NCBI GenBank assembly: GCA_040752275.1
Contig: JBFMFH010000004.1
Location: forward strand, 1-58,202
Source: JBFMFH01 sp040752275
GTDB taxonomy: Bacteria > Acidobacteriota > Vicinamibacteria > Vicinamibacterales > JAKQTR01
Length of the DNA stretch: 58,202 bases
Reading direction: 5' to 3'
This document shows, one piece after another, positions 43,390-51,120 of this stretch (the stretch's first letter is position 1; each line of letters begins with the position of its first letter). The position numbers and the translations under genes are program-made. The notes under the pieces were generated by a model. It had not been told where the DNA came from and ran no database searches. It saw only the letters and a list, made by a program, of their open reading frames with translations.

Positions 43390-44364
43390 CTACTGTGCCT
43401 CTCCGCAGAAGGGACAGCGGTCCGATCGCGCGTGCAGCGGCTTGCGGCAGTGCCAGCAGAACCGCGGCTGAGGCGTTTCCCGAGAGCGGGACCAGCCCGG
43501 TGCGGGTCCCGAATCGGATGACGGCGTCACCCGCTTCCCGTGCCCGGTCGTTCGCGGGGCAGCCGGCCGATCGGCGGCTCCGAGCAGATCGTCGAGAACC
43601 TCGGCGGCACGCTGGTACCGCTCGTGGACGTCGGCGGCCATAGCCTTCATGATGATGTCGTTGACCCGCTGAGGAATCCGGCCGTTCCGCAGGCGTGGCG
43701 GCGACGTCAGCTCGCCGCGGGCGAGCCGCTCCAGATCCGCGGGCGCCGGCGTCTGGTAGGGGAGCGTCCCGGTCATCATCTGGTACATCGTCACGCCGAG
43801 CGAGTAGATGTCCGACACGAAGGTCGCCCGGCCGTAGAACTGCTCCGGAGCCATGTAGGGCGGGCTCCCGATGACGGTCGTGCCGTGCGCCGCCAGTTCG
43901 AGGAACCGCGAGGTTCCGAAATCGGCGACCTTGACAATGCCGTTCTCGGCGACGAGGACGTTGGCCGGCCGCAGGTCCCGGTGGATCACACCTTGGCCGT
44001 GGGCATGATCCACGGCGTTGCAGATCTGGCACGTGTAGTCCATTGCGCGGTTGAGTTCCAGCGCGCCTCCCTGCGCGATGATGTTCTCGAGCGACTCGCC
44101 CGCCACGTACTCCATCACGATGAAGAAGATATTGTCCTGCCTCTCGGCCGTGAGTACCGACACGATATTGGGGTGGTTCAGGCTCGCGAGCAGGCGAGGC
44201 TCCTTGAGCAGCTCGCCGAAGTTGACGCTCTGGCGGTGGGGGACCTTCAGCGCGACCTTCTTGCCGATCCAGGTGTCCTCGGCGAGATACACGGTGCCGA
44301 AACCGCCGCTGCCGAGCGCCGAGTGGATCTTGTACTTGCCGATGGTCTGCCCGCGAAAGAACAT
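43390..44364 (-). CDS. Ser/Thr protein kinase with C-terminal zinc ribbon
   Basis: 324 aa, no membrane segment. Eukaryotic-like kinase domain (about residues 10-265): glycine loop LGSGGFGTVYLAE, VALKV with Lys40, catalytic loop HRDLRPANVL (His128-Arg129-Asp130), DFGTSRF, and an APE-like MAPEQFYGR. In the catalytic loop the usual lysine after HRDL is an arginine. A disordered stretch leads to a four-cysteine zinc ribbon at the extreme C-terminus (C303, C306, C317, C320; FCWHCRKP and RCPFCGEAQ). It probably acts in the cytoplasm. It heads a unit with ilvE and pilT, so a link to pilus control is possible but unproven. Confidence 0.87.
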   Translation of the reverse strand: MFFRGQTIGKYKIHSALGSGGFGTVYLAEDTWIGKKVALKVPHRQSVNFGELLKEPRLLASLNHPNIVSVLTAERQDNIFFIVMEYVAGESLENIIAQGGALELNRAMDYTCQICNAVDHAHGQGVIHRDLRPANVLVAENGIVKVADFGTSRFLELAAHGTTVIGSPPYMAPEQFYGRATFVSDIYSLGVTMYQMMTGTLPYQTPAPADLERLARGELTSPPRLRNGRIPQRVNDIIMKAMAADVHERYQRAAEVLDDLLGAADRPAAPRTTGHGKRVTPSSDSGPAPGWSRSRETPQPRFCWHCRKPLHARSDRCPFCGEAQ

Positions 44365-44372
44365 CCAGGAGG

Positions 44373-44378
44373 AGTATA
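44373..44378 (-). promoter_or_regulatory. Putative -10 (TATACT) for the kinase-ilvE-pilT unit
   Basis: On the minus strand TATACT lies 8 nt before the kinase ATG. The eight bases between (CCTCCTGG) are the reverse of a Shine-Dalgarno and would not pair with 16S rRNA, so translation is probably leaderless. Confidence 0.45.
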
Positions 44379-44470
44379 GCAGGCAGGCGACCCCTCGACT
44401 TCGCTCGGGGCAGGCAGGCGACAGAAACGGGGTCAGGAGTCAGGAGGGATGCAATCCGCAATCCGCAATC
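44379..44470. repeat. Repeat-rich gap between rsmE and the kinase gene
   Basis: A 13-bp direct repeat, GCAGGCAGGCGAC, occurs at 44379-44391 and 44410-44422. Between them is an imperfect hairpin with CCCC/GGGG arms around CGACTTCG. Then AAACGGGGTCAGGAGTCAGG, with GTCAGGA twice, and GCAATCC repeated nearly three times (44451-44470). GGGGTCAGGAGTC resembles, from memory, REP sequences found near Y1 transposases. No gene here. Confidence 0.5.
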
Positions 44471-44482
44471 GTGAGGGGCCGC

Positions 44483-45223
44483 CTACAGATCGCCCCACAG
44501 GAACTGCAGGACGGAGAGGGCAACCAGTGGCGCGGCGTCGGCGCGCAGCGTGCGGGTCCCGAGTGACATCACGCGGCAGCCGCCCGCCCTGGCAAGTCCG
44601 ACCTCGCCCGGTGTCCATCCTCCTTCGGGGCCGACCAGCACCAGGGCCTGCGTGACTGCGGCCCACCCGGCGTCGGCCTGCAGCGGCTCGGCGCCCGCGA
44701 CTGACGGCTCCGCGAGCAGGATGCGCGTCGGGGATCGGTCGGCGGCGAGACAGGCTCGCAGGCCTGCCGGCTCATGGACCGCCGGCACGGTGGCGCGGCC
44801 AGACTGCTTCGACGATGCCACCGCGATACGGTGCCAGCGTTCGCGACGCGTGCCCGACGCCACTGCGCCCGCCGGTACGTCGGATCGCTCGGTCAGGAGG
44901 GGATGTACGGCGGCCACGCCGAGCATCACCGCATCGCGAAGCGCGGCATCGAACCTGTCGGCCTTGAGCAGCCCCAGGCCCAGCTCGACGTGGACCCTCG
45001 CTTCGGGAGCGGCCCCGACGGGATCGAACAGGTCCAGCTCGGCTCCCTTGGGATGGGCGGTCGCAACCCGGGCCTCCCGCTCGGTTCCCCGGCCATCGAA
45101 GGCCCGCACGCGGCTGCCCGGACGCAGGCGCAGCACGCGGGCCAGATGCACGGACTCGACGCCATCGAGTACCACGCGCGTCGCGCCGGCACTCATCCCG
45201 GGCGCATAGAAGCGATGCACCAC
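44483..45223 (-). CDS. rsmE: 16S rRNA m3U1498 methyltransferase
   Basis: 246 aa. SPOUT-fold RsmE: N-terminal PUA-like part (VVLDGVESVHLARVLRLRPGSRV), RWHRIAVASSKQSGRATVP, and the knot signatures LVLVGPEGGWTPGEV and SLGTRTLRADAAPLVAL. It methylates U1498 of 16S rRNA. GTG at the 45223 end follows GGGAGA; this start lies 31 bp inside prmA. The prmA-rsmE pair after dnaJ is conserved in many phyla. Confidence 0.92.
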   Translation of the reverse strand: MVHRFYAPGMSAGATRVVLDGVESVHLARVLRLRPGSRVRAFDGRGTEREARVATAHPKGAELDLFDPVGAAPEARVHVELGLGLLKADRFDAALRDAVMLGVAAVHPLLTERSDVPAGAVASGTRRERWHRIAVASSKQSGRATVPAVHEPAGLRACLAADRSPTRILLAEPSVAGAEPLQADAGWAAVTQALVLVGPEGGWTPGEVGLARAGGCRVMSLGTRTLRADAAPLVALSVLQFLWGDL

Positions 45224-46224
45224 GTGCCCAGTCTCCCGTTGCTCGCCCCGGTGCGTTCCGTTCCTCGACGCCACCCGAGACCGGCGCGCGCACCCTCCGA
45301 CGACTGTTGCCTGTCGTCCTCCCGGTCGTCTGTCGGCCGTCCCCTGTCACCTGTCTTGTCGCCCGTCGCCAGGCGCCTGAACACCCACGCCACCCACCCC
45401 TCGTCCTCCCCGCGCCAGACTGGCGACGAGAGCGCGGCAAACGCCGACGCGACAGTCCCCTCCTCCGCGGCCGTGACGCCGCTCGTGATCACAATGCCGC
45501 CGGCCTTGCAGCACCGGAGTACGGCGGTCGCTCCCGCTGCCAGTATGCCCCCGGTGAGATTGGCCACGACCACATCCGCCACGGGGAGCCGGGTCTTGCG
45601 GAAGTCGGCTTCGACCAGCGACACGGCGCGCGGCGAGCCGTTCAGCCTGTGGGCCGCGCGGGCCGAAGCCAGCGCGTCGGCATCGACGTCGACACCCAGC
45701 ACCGAGACTGCGCCCAACCGTGCGGCGGCGAACGCGAGCACACCCGACCCGGTACCGAGATCGATCACCCGTGTGCCCCGCAGGTCGATCTGCTGCAGCG
45801 CGTCGAGGCACAGTCGGGTCGTCGCGTGATGACCGCTGCCGAAACCCATGGACGGTTCGATGACGACGGCGAGGGTGCCCGTGGGGGGCGAGGTGGCCGC
45901 CGGGTCCCACGGTGGCGCCACAAGGATGCGGCCGACCCGCACCGCCGACAGCCCCGCCTGACTCCGCCTGGCCCAATCCTCATCGTCGGCTTCGAAACAG
46001 CGGACGGTGAGGCCCGACGCGGCGAGTGTCTCGATGATGGTCGAGGCCGCCACGTCTCGCCTGGCGATGTCACTGAAGAACACTCGCCACGATCCGTCAC
46101 CACCTTCGTCGATGGCGGTAACGCCCGTACCATCGAGGGCGGCCGCAACGAGGTCCTGCAGCGACTCAGGTTCGCCGGAACCGGCGGCAGGGAACGCCAC
46201 ATGGAAGGCCGGCCAGGTCCGCAT
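45193..46224 (-). CDS. prmA: Ribosomal protein L11 methyltransferase with an anomalous C-terminal extension
   Basis: 343 aa. N-terminal substrate domain, then the methyltransferase core: PSMGFGSGHHATTRLCLDAL, VIDLGTGSGVLAFAAARLGA (SAM site) and VVANLTGGIL (NLxxxxL product of the family NILA motif). It trimethylates L11. The last ~60 residues (from about ATGDKTGDRG onward) are low-complexity, Asp-, Arg- and Gly-rich and derive from degenerate CTGTC-like repeats at about 45303-45370; they are not part of the family. ATG overlaps the dnaJ stop (TGATG). Confidence 0.88.
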   Translation of the reverse strand: MRTWPAFHVAFPAAGSGEPESLQDLVAAALDGTGVTAIDEGGDGSWRVFFSDIARRDVAASTIIETLAASGLTVRCFEADDEDWARRSQAGLSAVRVGRILVAPPWDPAATSPPTGTLAVVIEPSMGFGSGHHATTRLCLDALQQIDLRGTRVIDLGTGSGVLAFAAARLGAVSVLGVDVDADALASARAAHRLNGSPRAVSLVEADFRKTRLPVADVVVANLTGGILAAGATAVLRCCKAGGIVITSGVTAAEEGTVASAFAALSSPVWRGEDEGWVAWVFRRLATGDKTGDRGRPTDDREDDRQQSSEGARAGLGWRRGTERTGASNGRLGTWCIASMRPG

Positions 46225-47372
46225 CAGCTGAAGAGGTCTCTCACGCGATCGAAGACGCCGCGCTCGCCGGGCTCCTGCTCGGGCCGCCGCGCCTCGACCT
46301 TGCCTGGCGGCAGCACCTTGGCGAGATGCTCGAGCGCCGATCGTTGCTCCTTCGTGAGCTTCCGGGGCGTCTTGACGAGGACGATGACGTGCAGATCACC
46401 CCGCCCGCGGCCGGTGACGCTCGGCATGCCCTTGTGTCGGAGGCGGAAGACGGTGCCCGCATCAGTGCCTTCGGGGATCTTGAGGCTCTCCTCGCCGTCG
46501 AGCGTCGGTACGACGATCTCTCCGCCGAGGGCCAGCATGGGAAAGCCCACTGAGACCTCGCAATACAGATGATCGCCCTCCCGCCTGAAGACATCGTGCT
46601 CCTGTACCTGGACGACCACGTAGAGGTCGCCGGGAGGCCCGCCCGCCGACCCTGCCTCGCCCTCGCCGTAGAGCCGCAGCCGCTGGCCGGACGCGATGCC
46701 GGCCGGGATCTTGACAGTCAGCTTCCGCTCCCGTGTGACCTGCCCGGTGCCCGTGCACTCCGAACACGGCGATGTGATGACGGACCCGGTCCCTCCGCAG
46801 GTGCCACACGTGCGCGACACCACGAAGAACCCCTGCTGGTAGCGGATCTGTCCGCGGCCATGACATTGACCACACCGCGTTGGAGACGTGCCCGGAGCGG
46901 CTCCGCTCCCTGCGCAGGTTGAGCAGGGTTCGAGGCGTGGAATCTGGATGCTGGTCTCGACGCCCTTGGCCGACTCCTCGAACGAAATCTCGAGATCGTA
47001 GCGGAGATCCGCACCGCGTTGGGGTCCTGCGCGGCGCCGGCCGCCACCGAAGATGTCCCCGAACCCGAAGATGTCCCCGAGACCGCCGAGGATGTCCTCG
47101 AATCCGGTGAACACGGAAGGGTCGAAGCCGCCCGCGCCCGGCCCGCTGCCGAGTCCCGCATGCCCGAAGCGGTCGTAGGCGGCCCGCCTGTCGCGGTCCG
47201 CCAGCACCGCGTACGCCTCAGCGGCCTCCTTGAACCGCTCCTCGGCGACCTTGCTGCCCGGATTGCGGTCAGGATGGTGCTTCAGCGCCAGCCTGCGGTA
47301 CGCGCTCTTGATCTCCTGGTCGGTCGCAGTCCTCGCGACGCCGAGGACCTCGTAGTAATCGCGCTTGCTCAC
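46224..47372 (-). CDS. dnaJ: Chaperone DnaJ
   Basis: 382 aa, full type I J-protein. J domain with HPD in LKHHPDRNPG, and a Gly/Phe region (FGFGDIFGGG). Four zinc-binding repeats follow: CSTCAGSG, CGQCHGRG, CGTCGGTG, CSECTGTG. The C-terminal substrate domain ends RVRDLFS. Co-chaperone of DnaK. GTG at the 47372 end overlaps the grpE stop (GTGA). dnaK, usually between grpE and dnaJ, is absent here. Confidence 0.95.
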   Translation of the reverse strand: MSKRDYYEVLGVARTATDQEIKSAYRRLALKHHPDRNPGSKVAEERFKEAAEAYAVLADRDRRAAYDRFGHAGLGSGPGAGGFDPSVFTGFEDILGGLGDIFGFGDIFGGGRRRAGPQRGADLRYDLEISFEESAKGVETSIQIPRLEPCSTCAGSGAAPGTSPTRCGQCHGRGQIRYQQGFFVVSRTCGTCGGTGSVITSPCSECTGTGQVTRERKLTVKIPAGIASGQRLRLYGEGEAGSAGGPPGDLYVVVQVQEHDVFRREGDHLYCEVSVGFPMLALGGEIVVPTLDGEESLKIPEGTDAGTVFRLRHKGMPSVTGRGRGDLHVIVLVKTPRKLTKEQRSALEHLAKVLPPGKVEARRPEQEPGERGVFDRVRDLFS

Positions 47373-47932
47373 CCTCGTGCCACCTTGACCATCGATGGCC
47401 GGAGCAGTCGTTCTCCGATGAGGTACCCCGGGCGCAACTCGGCGACGATCTCACCATCCCGGTGGCCCTCGCACGGGTCGTAGGAGACGGCCTGATGCAG
47501 GTTCGGGTCGAAATCGGTACCCAGCGCCTCGATCCGGCGCACCGATCGGCGGTTCAGCAGGTCGAGGATCTGGCGGTGGATGAGCTCGACGCCCTTCCGG
47601 TAGTGTTCGGCGTGCTCTCCGGCGGATTCGGCGGCCAGAGCCCTCTCGAGGTCGTCCACGATGGGCAGCAGATCGAGCAGGAGATCCGCTGCGGCGTGCT
47701 CGGCCTGCGCTCGCCGTTCACGCTCGGTGCGCTTGCGGTAGTTGTCGAACTCGGCGGTCTTGCGAAGCAGCAGATCGTAGTACCGGTCCCGGTCCTCGCG
47801 CAACCGCGTGGCATCTTCGGCCGAGAGCGGCTCGGGTGAAGGCGTCTCGGCCGCTGGCACCTCGACAGGCACATCGGCACCCTGGTCGGCGGCAGGCCCG
47901 CCCTCTGGTAACGCGCGTGGGTCGTCGGTCAT
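47369..47932 (-). CDS. grpE: Nucleotide exchange factor GrpE
   Basis: 187 aa. Acidic, Pro-rich N-terminus, then a long coiled coil (DRDRYYDLLLRKTAEFDNYRKR...). The beta-domain has LGTDFDPNLHQAVSYDPCEGH, GEIVAELRPGYLIGERLLRPSMVKVARG. It releases ADP from DnaK. ATG at the 47932 end starts 23 bp after hrcA; the frame is open far upstream inside hrcA without homology. Confidence 0.94.
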   Translation of the reverse strand: MTDDPRALPEGGPAADQGADVPVEVPAAETPSPEPLSAEDATRLREDRDRYYDLLLRKTAEFDNYRKRTERERRAQAEHAAADLLLDLLPIVDDLERALAAESAGEHAEHYRKGVELIHRQILDLLNRRSVRRIEALGTDFDPNLHQAVSYDPCEGHRDGEIVAELRPGYLIGERLLRPSMVKVARG

Positions 47933-47955
47933 GGGAGCGGTCGATGTGGGGGAGT

Positions 47956-49044
47956 TCAGGATCCGGGCCTCGCACCTGTCGTGCTCGAATCGGCCAGCAT
48001 CCGGGAGACGATCTCGGCAGTCCCGTTCACGACGGAGATCACACGTGAGTAGCGCATGCGCAGCGGTCCGATGAGACCGACGGTGCCGGTGCCCCGGCCG
48101 TCGGAGTACGTGGATGCCACGAGGCTGAACTCGTGCAGGTTCGGGTCGGCATGCTCGGCGCCGATGACGATGGTGAGGCCTGGCCCGTCGATGTACTGGG
48201 TGAGCAGCTGCACGAGCCGGTGCTTGTCTTCGATCATCTTCACCAGGACACCGAGCGCGGTCAATGTCAGGCTGCCATGGGGCCCGGACACCTCGCCGAA
48301 CAGCGACGAGGCGCCCTCGACGAAGAGCGTCGGCTGGCCGCTCACGCCCGCGAAGGTCGACTGAGCCAGGCGCAGGGCCCGTGCCATCAGCCGATCGTAG
48401 AGGACCCGGTCTCGGCCGAGTCGCTCGACAATCACGGCCCGGATCTCGGCCAGGGTCATCCCGGCGAATTCGTGGTTCAGGTAGTTGGCCGCCTGCGTCA
48501 GATCCCCGGTCGTCAGCGGTTCGACGACCTCCACGACCTTGTGCGTGACCTGTGAGTCCTGGGACACAAGGATGACGAGAACGCGATTGTCGCCGATGGG
48601 CACGAGATCGATATGCCGCAGCGCCAGCGAGTCTCCCGGCGGCACGAGGACGAATGCCACCTGGTGCGAGACCTCGGACAGGACATGTGGCACCTGGGTG
48701 AGCACGGCGTCCGCGCCGGCGAGCGGGCCGAGCTGCTCCAGCAGCTGCGCCTCGATGCCGGCCGCCGCGCGCCCCTGACGGCGGCGCTCGAGGATCATGT
48801 CGACATACGCGCGATAGCCCAAGGCCGTCGGCACGCGACCCGCCGAAGTGTGCGGCTGGTGCAGATACCCGAGTTCCTCGAGGCTGGCCAGCACATTGCG
48901 GATGGTCGCAGACGAGAGACGGAATCCCCGCCGTGCGAGGACCTGTGACGCGACCGGCTCGCCCGTGTCGATGTGTTCGCACACCAGCGTCGCCAGGATG
49001 CGCCGCGATCGATCGGCGAGAGGGTGAGTGTCTTTGGCAGTCAC
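47956..49044 (-). CDS. hrcA: Heat-inducible transcription repressor HrcA
   Basis: 362 aa. N-terminal winged helix (LADRSRRILATLVCEHIDTGEPVASQVLARR...SSATIRNVLASLEELGYLHQPHTSAGRVPT), then the GAF-like dimer domain with FVEGASSLFGE and LTIVIGAEHADPNLHEFSLVASTY. It represses heat-shock genes through CIRCE elements, normally including its own operon. No CIRCE is visible here; instead an AGAGTG/CACTCT inverted repeat lies over the expected start site. First gene of hrcA-grpE-dnaJ-prmA-rsmE. GTG start. Confidence 0.93.
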   Translation of the reverse strand: MTAKDTHPLADRSRRILATLVCEHIDTGEPVASQVLARRGFRLSSATIRNVLASLEELGYLHQPHTSAGRVPTALGYRAYVDMILERRRQGRAAAGIEAQLLEQLGPLAGADAVLTQVPHVLSEVSHQVAFVLVPPGDSLALRHIDLVPIGDNRVLVILVSQDSQVTHKVVEVVEPLTTGDLTQAANYLNHEFAGMTLAEIRAVIVERLGRDRVLYDRLMARALRLAQSTFAGVSGQPTLFVEGASSLFGEVSGPHGSLTLTALGVLVKMIEDKHRLVQLLTQYIDGPGLTIVIGAEHADPNLHEFSLVASTYSDGRGTGTVGLIGPLRMRYSRVISVVNGTAEIVSRMLADSSTTGARPGS

Positions 49045-49050
49045 GGTTTC

Positions 49051-49073
49051 AGAGTGCCGGCCACGGCCACTCT
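49051..49073. promoter_or_regulatory. Inverted repeat AGAGTG-N11-CACTCT, candidate operator of the hrcA operon
   Basis: Arms at 49051-49056 and 49068-49073, between the hrcA start codon and its TATAAT, covering the likely transcription start. The arms are in the opposite order from CIRCE (CACTC...GAGTG), so this is not a classical CIRCE. The spacer CCGGCCACGGC is GC-rich. Confidence 0.4.
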
Positions 49074-49077
49074 CCGC

Positions 49078-49083
49078 ATTATA
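49078..49083 (-). promoter_or_regulatory. Putative -10 (TATAAT) for hrcA
   Basis: Minus-strand TATAATGC, 33 nt before the GTG start. No -35 and no sigma-32-like pattern are recognised upstream. Confidence 0.5.
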
Positions 49084-49185
49084 CCAAGGCCGGCTGACGG
49101 GGCCGGAGACGGGCCCACGCCCCCCGCCATACTGGTGTCGCGCACCCCCGCCGTCCCCCTCTTCCCGCGCGAGGCGGGACAGGCG

Positions 49186-49224
49186 TATGATGCCGGGTTA
49201 GGCGATCGGAGACAAGGGGTCTCC
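49186..49224 (+). promoter_or_regulatory. Candidate -10 (TATGAT) and leader hairpin of the lipoprotein operon
   Basis: TATGAT at 49186-49191. A perfect 6-bp hairpin, GGAGAC-AAGGG-GTCTCC (49208-49224), lies in the inferred leader 30 nt before the ATG. Such a 5' hairpin may stabilise an abundant lipoprotein mRNA. Confidence 0.35.
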
Positions 49225-49253
49225 GGTGTCATGCCAGAGGGAGTTGTTGGTCC

Positions 49254-49847
49254 ATGCGTAAGACGTTGGGTGTTGTGGCAATGGTGCTGGGGCTGGCTGT
49301 GATCGTGACCGCGTGCTCCTCGCCGCCTCAGCCGGCGATCGATGCCGCGAAAGCGGCACTCGACGCGGCTGGCGCGGCCGGCGCAGGTGAGTACGCCGCC
49401 GAGTCGCTGAAGGCCGCGCAGGATGCCCAGGCCGCCCTCGAGGCGGAGCTCAAGGCCCAGGAAGGCAAGTGGTTCGCGTCCTACACGAAGGCGGCTGAGC
49501 TCGCCGCCGCGGCCACGACGGCTGCCGAGAAGGCGACCGCCGATGCCGCCGCAGGCAAGGAGAAGGCAAAGGCCGACGCGACCGCCGCCATCGAACAGGC
49601 CAAGGCCCTGCTGGCCGAGGCTCAGGGGCTGCTCGATAAGGCGCCCAAGGGCAAGGGGACCGCGGCAGATCTCGAGGTGATGAAGACCGACCTGGCGAAC
49701 GCGGCCGCCACGATCACCGAGGCCGAGGGCTCACTCGGCGGCGAGCGCTTCCTCGACGCCAAGGCTAAGGCGGAGGCAGCCATGACGGCGGCATCGACGG
49801 TGAAGACCGCCGTCGAGACTGCGATGGCGGCCAAGGGGATGAAGTAG
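49254..49847 (+). CDS. Alanine-rich helical lipoprotein ending in lysine (DUF4398-like, possibly Lpp-like)
   Basis: 197 aa. Lipoprotein signal peptide with lipobox VTAC (Cys about residue 21) followed by Ser-Ser, which favours outer-membrane sorting. The mature part is almost entirely Ala, Lys, Glu and Asp, predicted as long helices (AAKAALDAAGAAG, KAAQDAQAALEAELKAQ, AEKATADAAAGKEKAKADA), similar to DUF4398 lipoproteins. The last residues are AAKGMK, a C-terminal lysine as in Braun's lipoprotein Lpp, whose lysine is linked to peptidoglycan by L,D-transpeptidases. Two L,D-transpeptidase-like genes follow. A covalent tether is therefore plausible but not shown. Confidence 0.72.
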   Translation: MRKTLGVVAMVLGLAVIVTACSSPPQPAIDAAKAALDAAGAAGAGEYAAESLKAAQDAQAALEAELKAQEGKWFASYTKAAELAAAATTAAEKATADAAAGKEKAKADATAAIEQAKALLAEAQGLLDKAPKGKGTAADLEVMKTDLANAAATITEAEGSLGGERFLDAKAKAEAAMTAASTVKTAVETAMAAKGMK

Positions 49848-49941
49848 GACCGGCCGATGACGGCTCCGGCCGGACCCGCCATGGGTCCGCCCGGGGCCCT
49901 CCCGGTCTCCGAAGGGCCGTTCCAGCCGCACACCCGCTCGA

Positions 49942-51120
49942 TTGACGACCCTCTCCCTCCCGAGGTTACCCGGCCGCCACTTCTGGCGCTGGGCCCTGCT
50001 CGCGGGCATGCTGCTCGTGGCCGCCTGGGCCGGCGTGCGTGTCGCTGGGGCGAAGCGCCACGAACAGCTCGTGGCGGTGGCCGCGCATGCCATCGAGGCC
50101 GTGTCCCGGGCGCGCGCCGCCGAGGCGGCTGTCTGGGCGCCTGAGGACCTGCTCGCGGCGGAGTTGGCGCTGCGCACGGCGCAGGTGGCCTTGCGGGTCG
50201 AACAGGTCCGCTGGTGGCCGGTCCCGGACCTCGGACCTCTCACCGCGTCCTTCACACAGGTCGAGGCCAAGGCCCGCGAGGCCACGGAGCGGGCGGTCGC
50301 ACGCCGGCTGACGGCCGCGAACCTGGCGGACGCGCTCATCGACGAGGCCAACGCCGCAATCGAGGCGAGTGCGGACTTGGCCGAGCAGATTCACGTGGGA
50401 ATCGAACGCCGCATGCTGCTCTCTCGGGCCAGGACCGCGTTGGTCGAGGCCCGGATCTACCGCCGCGAGGGCGACTTCAGTACGGCCCTGCAGCGATCGC
50501 GCCACGCCATCGAGCTGGCCGCTCAGGTCAGTAGCCACGCGACGGGCGTGGCCGCCCGGTACGCCGATGCTGTCACCGTGGCCCGCTGGCAACGCTGGAG
50601 GCAGGACACCATCGACTGGTCGAGGCGCGAGGGACGTGCCGCCATCGTCGTCTCGAAGGCCGATCACACGCTCACGCTGTTCGTGGCGGGTCGGCTTCTC
50701 AAGACGTACCGGACCGACATGGGTTTCAACTGGATTGCCGACAAGCAGCACGCGGGAGACGGCGCCACCCCGGAGGGGCGGTACCGCGTGACGGCACGCA
50801 AGACCAACGGGGCGTCGATCTACTACAAGGCCCTGCTCCTCGACTACCCGAATGCGGAGGACCGTGCCCGGTTCTCACGGGCCCGCCGCGCCGGCGACCT
50901 CCCGGCATCAGCCTCGATCGGCGGCCTCATCGAGATCCACGGCGAAGGCGGCCGCGGACGCGACTGGACCCGTGGCTGTGTGGCCGTCACCAACGCCGAG
51001 ATGGATGAGCTGTTCAACCACGTGCAGGTCGGGACACCTGTGACGATCATTGGAAGCGATGCCCATGGAACCATCGCCGACGTTGCCGCCCGACGCCGAG
51101 ACACGGCCGGCGGACGATAG
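49942..51120 (+). CDS. L,D-transpeptidase-fold protein, YafK/COG3034-like, with helical N-terminal half
   Basis: 392 aa. One N-terminal transmembrane helix or signal anchor (about residues 16-36). A long helical, Ala/Glu/Arg-rich region follows (about 40-225), resembling the upstream lipoprotein's helices. The YkuD domain is at about 230-380: AAIVVSKADHTLTLFVAGRLL, GDGATPEGRYRV, then EIHGEGGRGRDWTRGCVAVTN with His333 and Cys346. The WTRGC active site (not SHGCIR) resembles the YafK/DpaA group, one E. coli member of which detaches Lpp from peptidoglycan. The start is uncertain: TTG at 49942 is used because no ATG or GTG precedes the membrane helix in frame. Confidence 0.78.
   Translation: MTTLSLPRLPGRHFWRWALLAGMLLVAAWAGVRVAGAKRHEQLVAVAAHAIEAVSRARAAEAAVWAPEDLLAAELALRTAQVALRVEQVRWWPVPDLGPLTASFTQVEAKAREATERAVARRLTAANLADALIDEANAAIEASADLAEQIHVGIERRMLLSRARTALVEARIYRREGDFSTALQRSRHAIELAAQVSSHATGVAARYADAVTVARWQRWRQDTIDWSRREGRAAIVVSKADHTLTLFVAGRLLKTYRTDMGFNWIADKQHAGDGATPEGRYRVTARKTNGASIYYKALLLDYPNAEDRARFSRARRAGDLPASASIGGLIEIHGEGGRGRDWTRGCVAVTNAEMDELFNHVQVGTPVTIIGSDAHGTIADVAARRRDTAGGR

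Noticed and set aside
49045..49083. CIRCE element before hrcA
   Set aside because: The inverted repeat has the half-sites in the wrong order and an 11-nt spacer, so it was reported as a different candidate operator.
49857..50144. 95-codon frame starting just after the lysine-ended lipoprotein
   Set aside because: Overlaps the L,D-transpeptidase-like gene in another frame; Arg/Gly/Pro-rich shadow composition.
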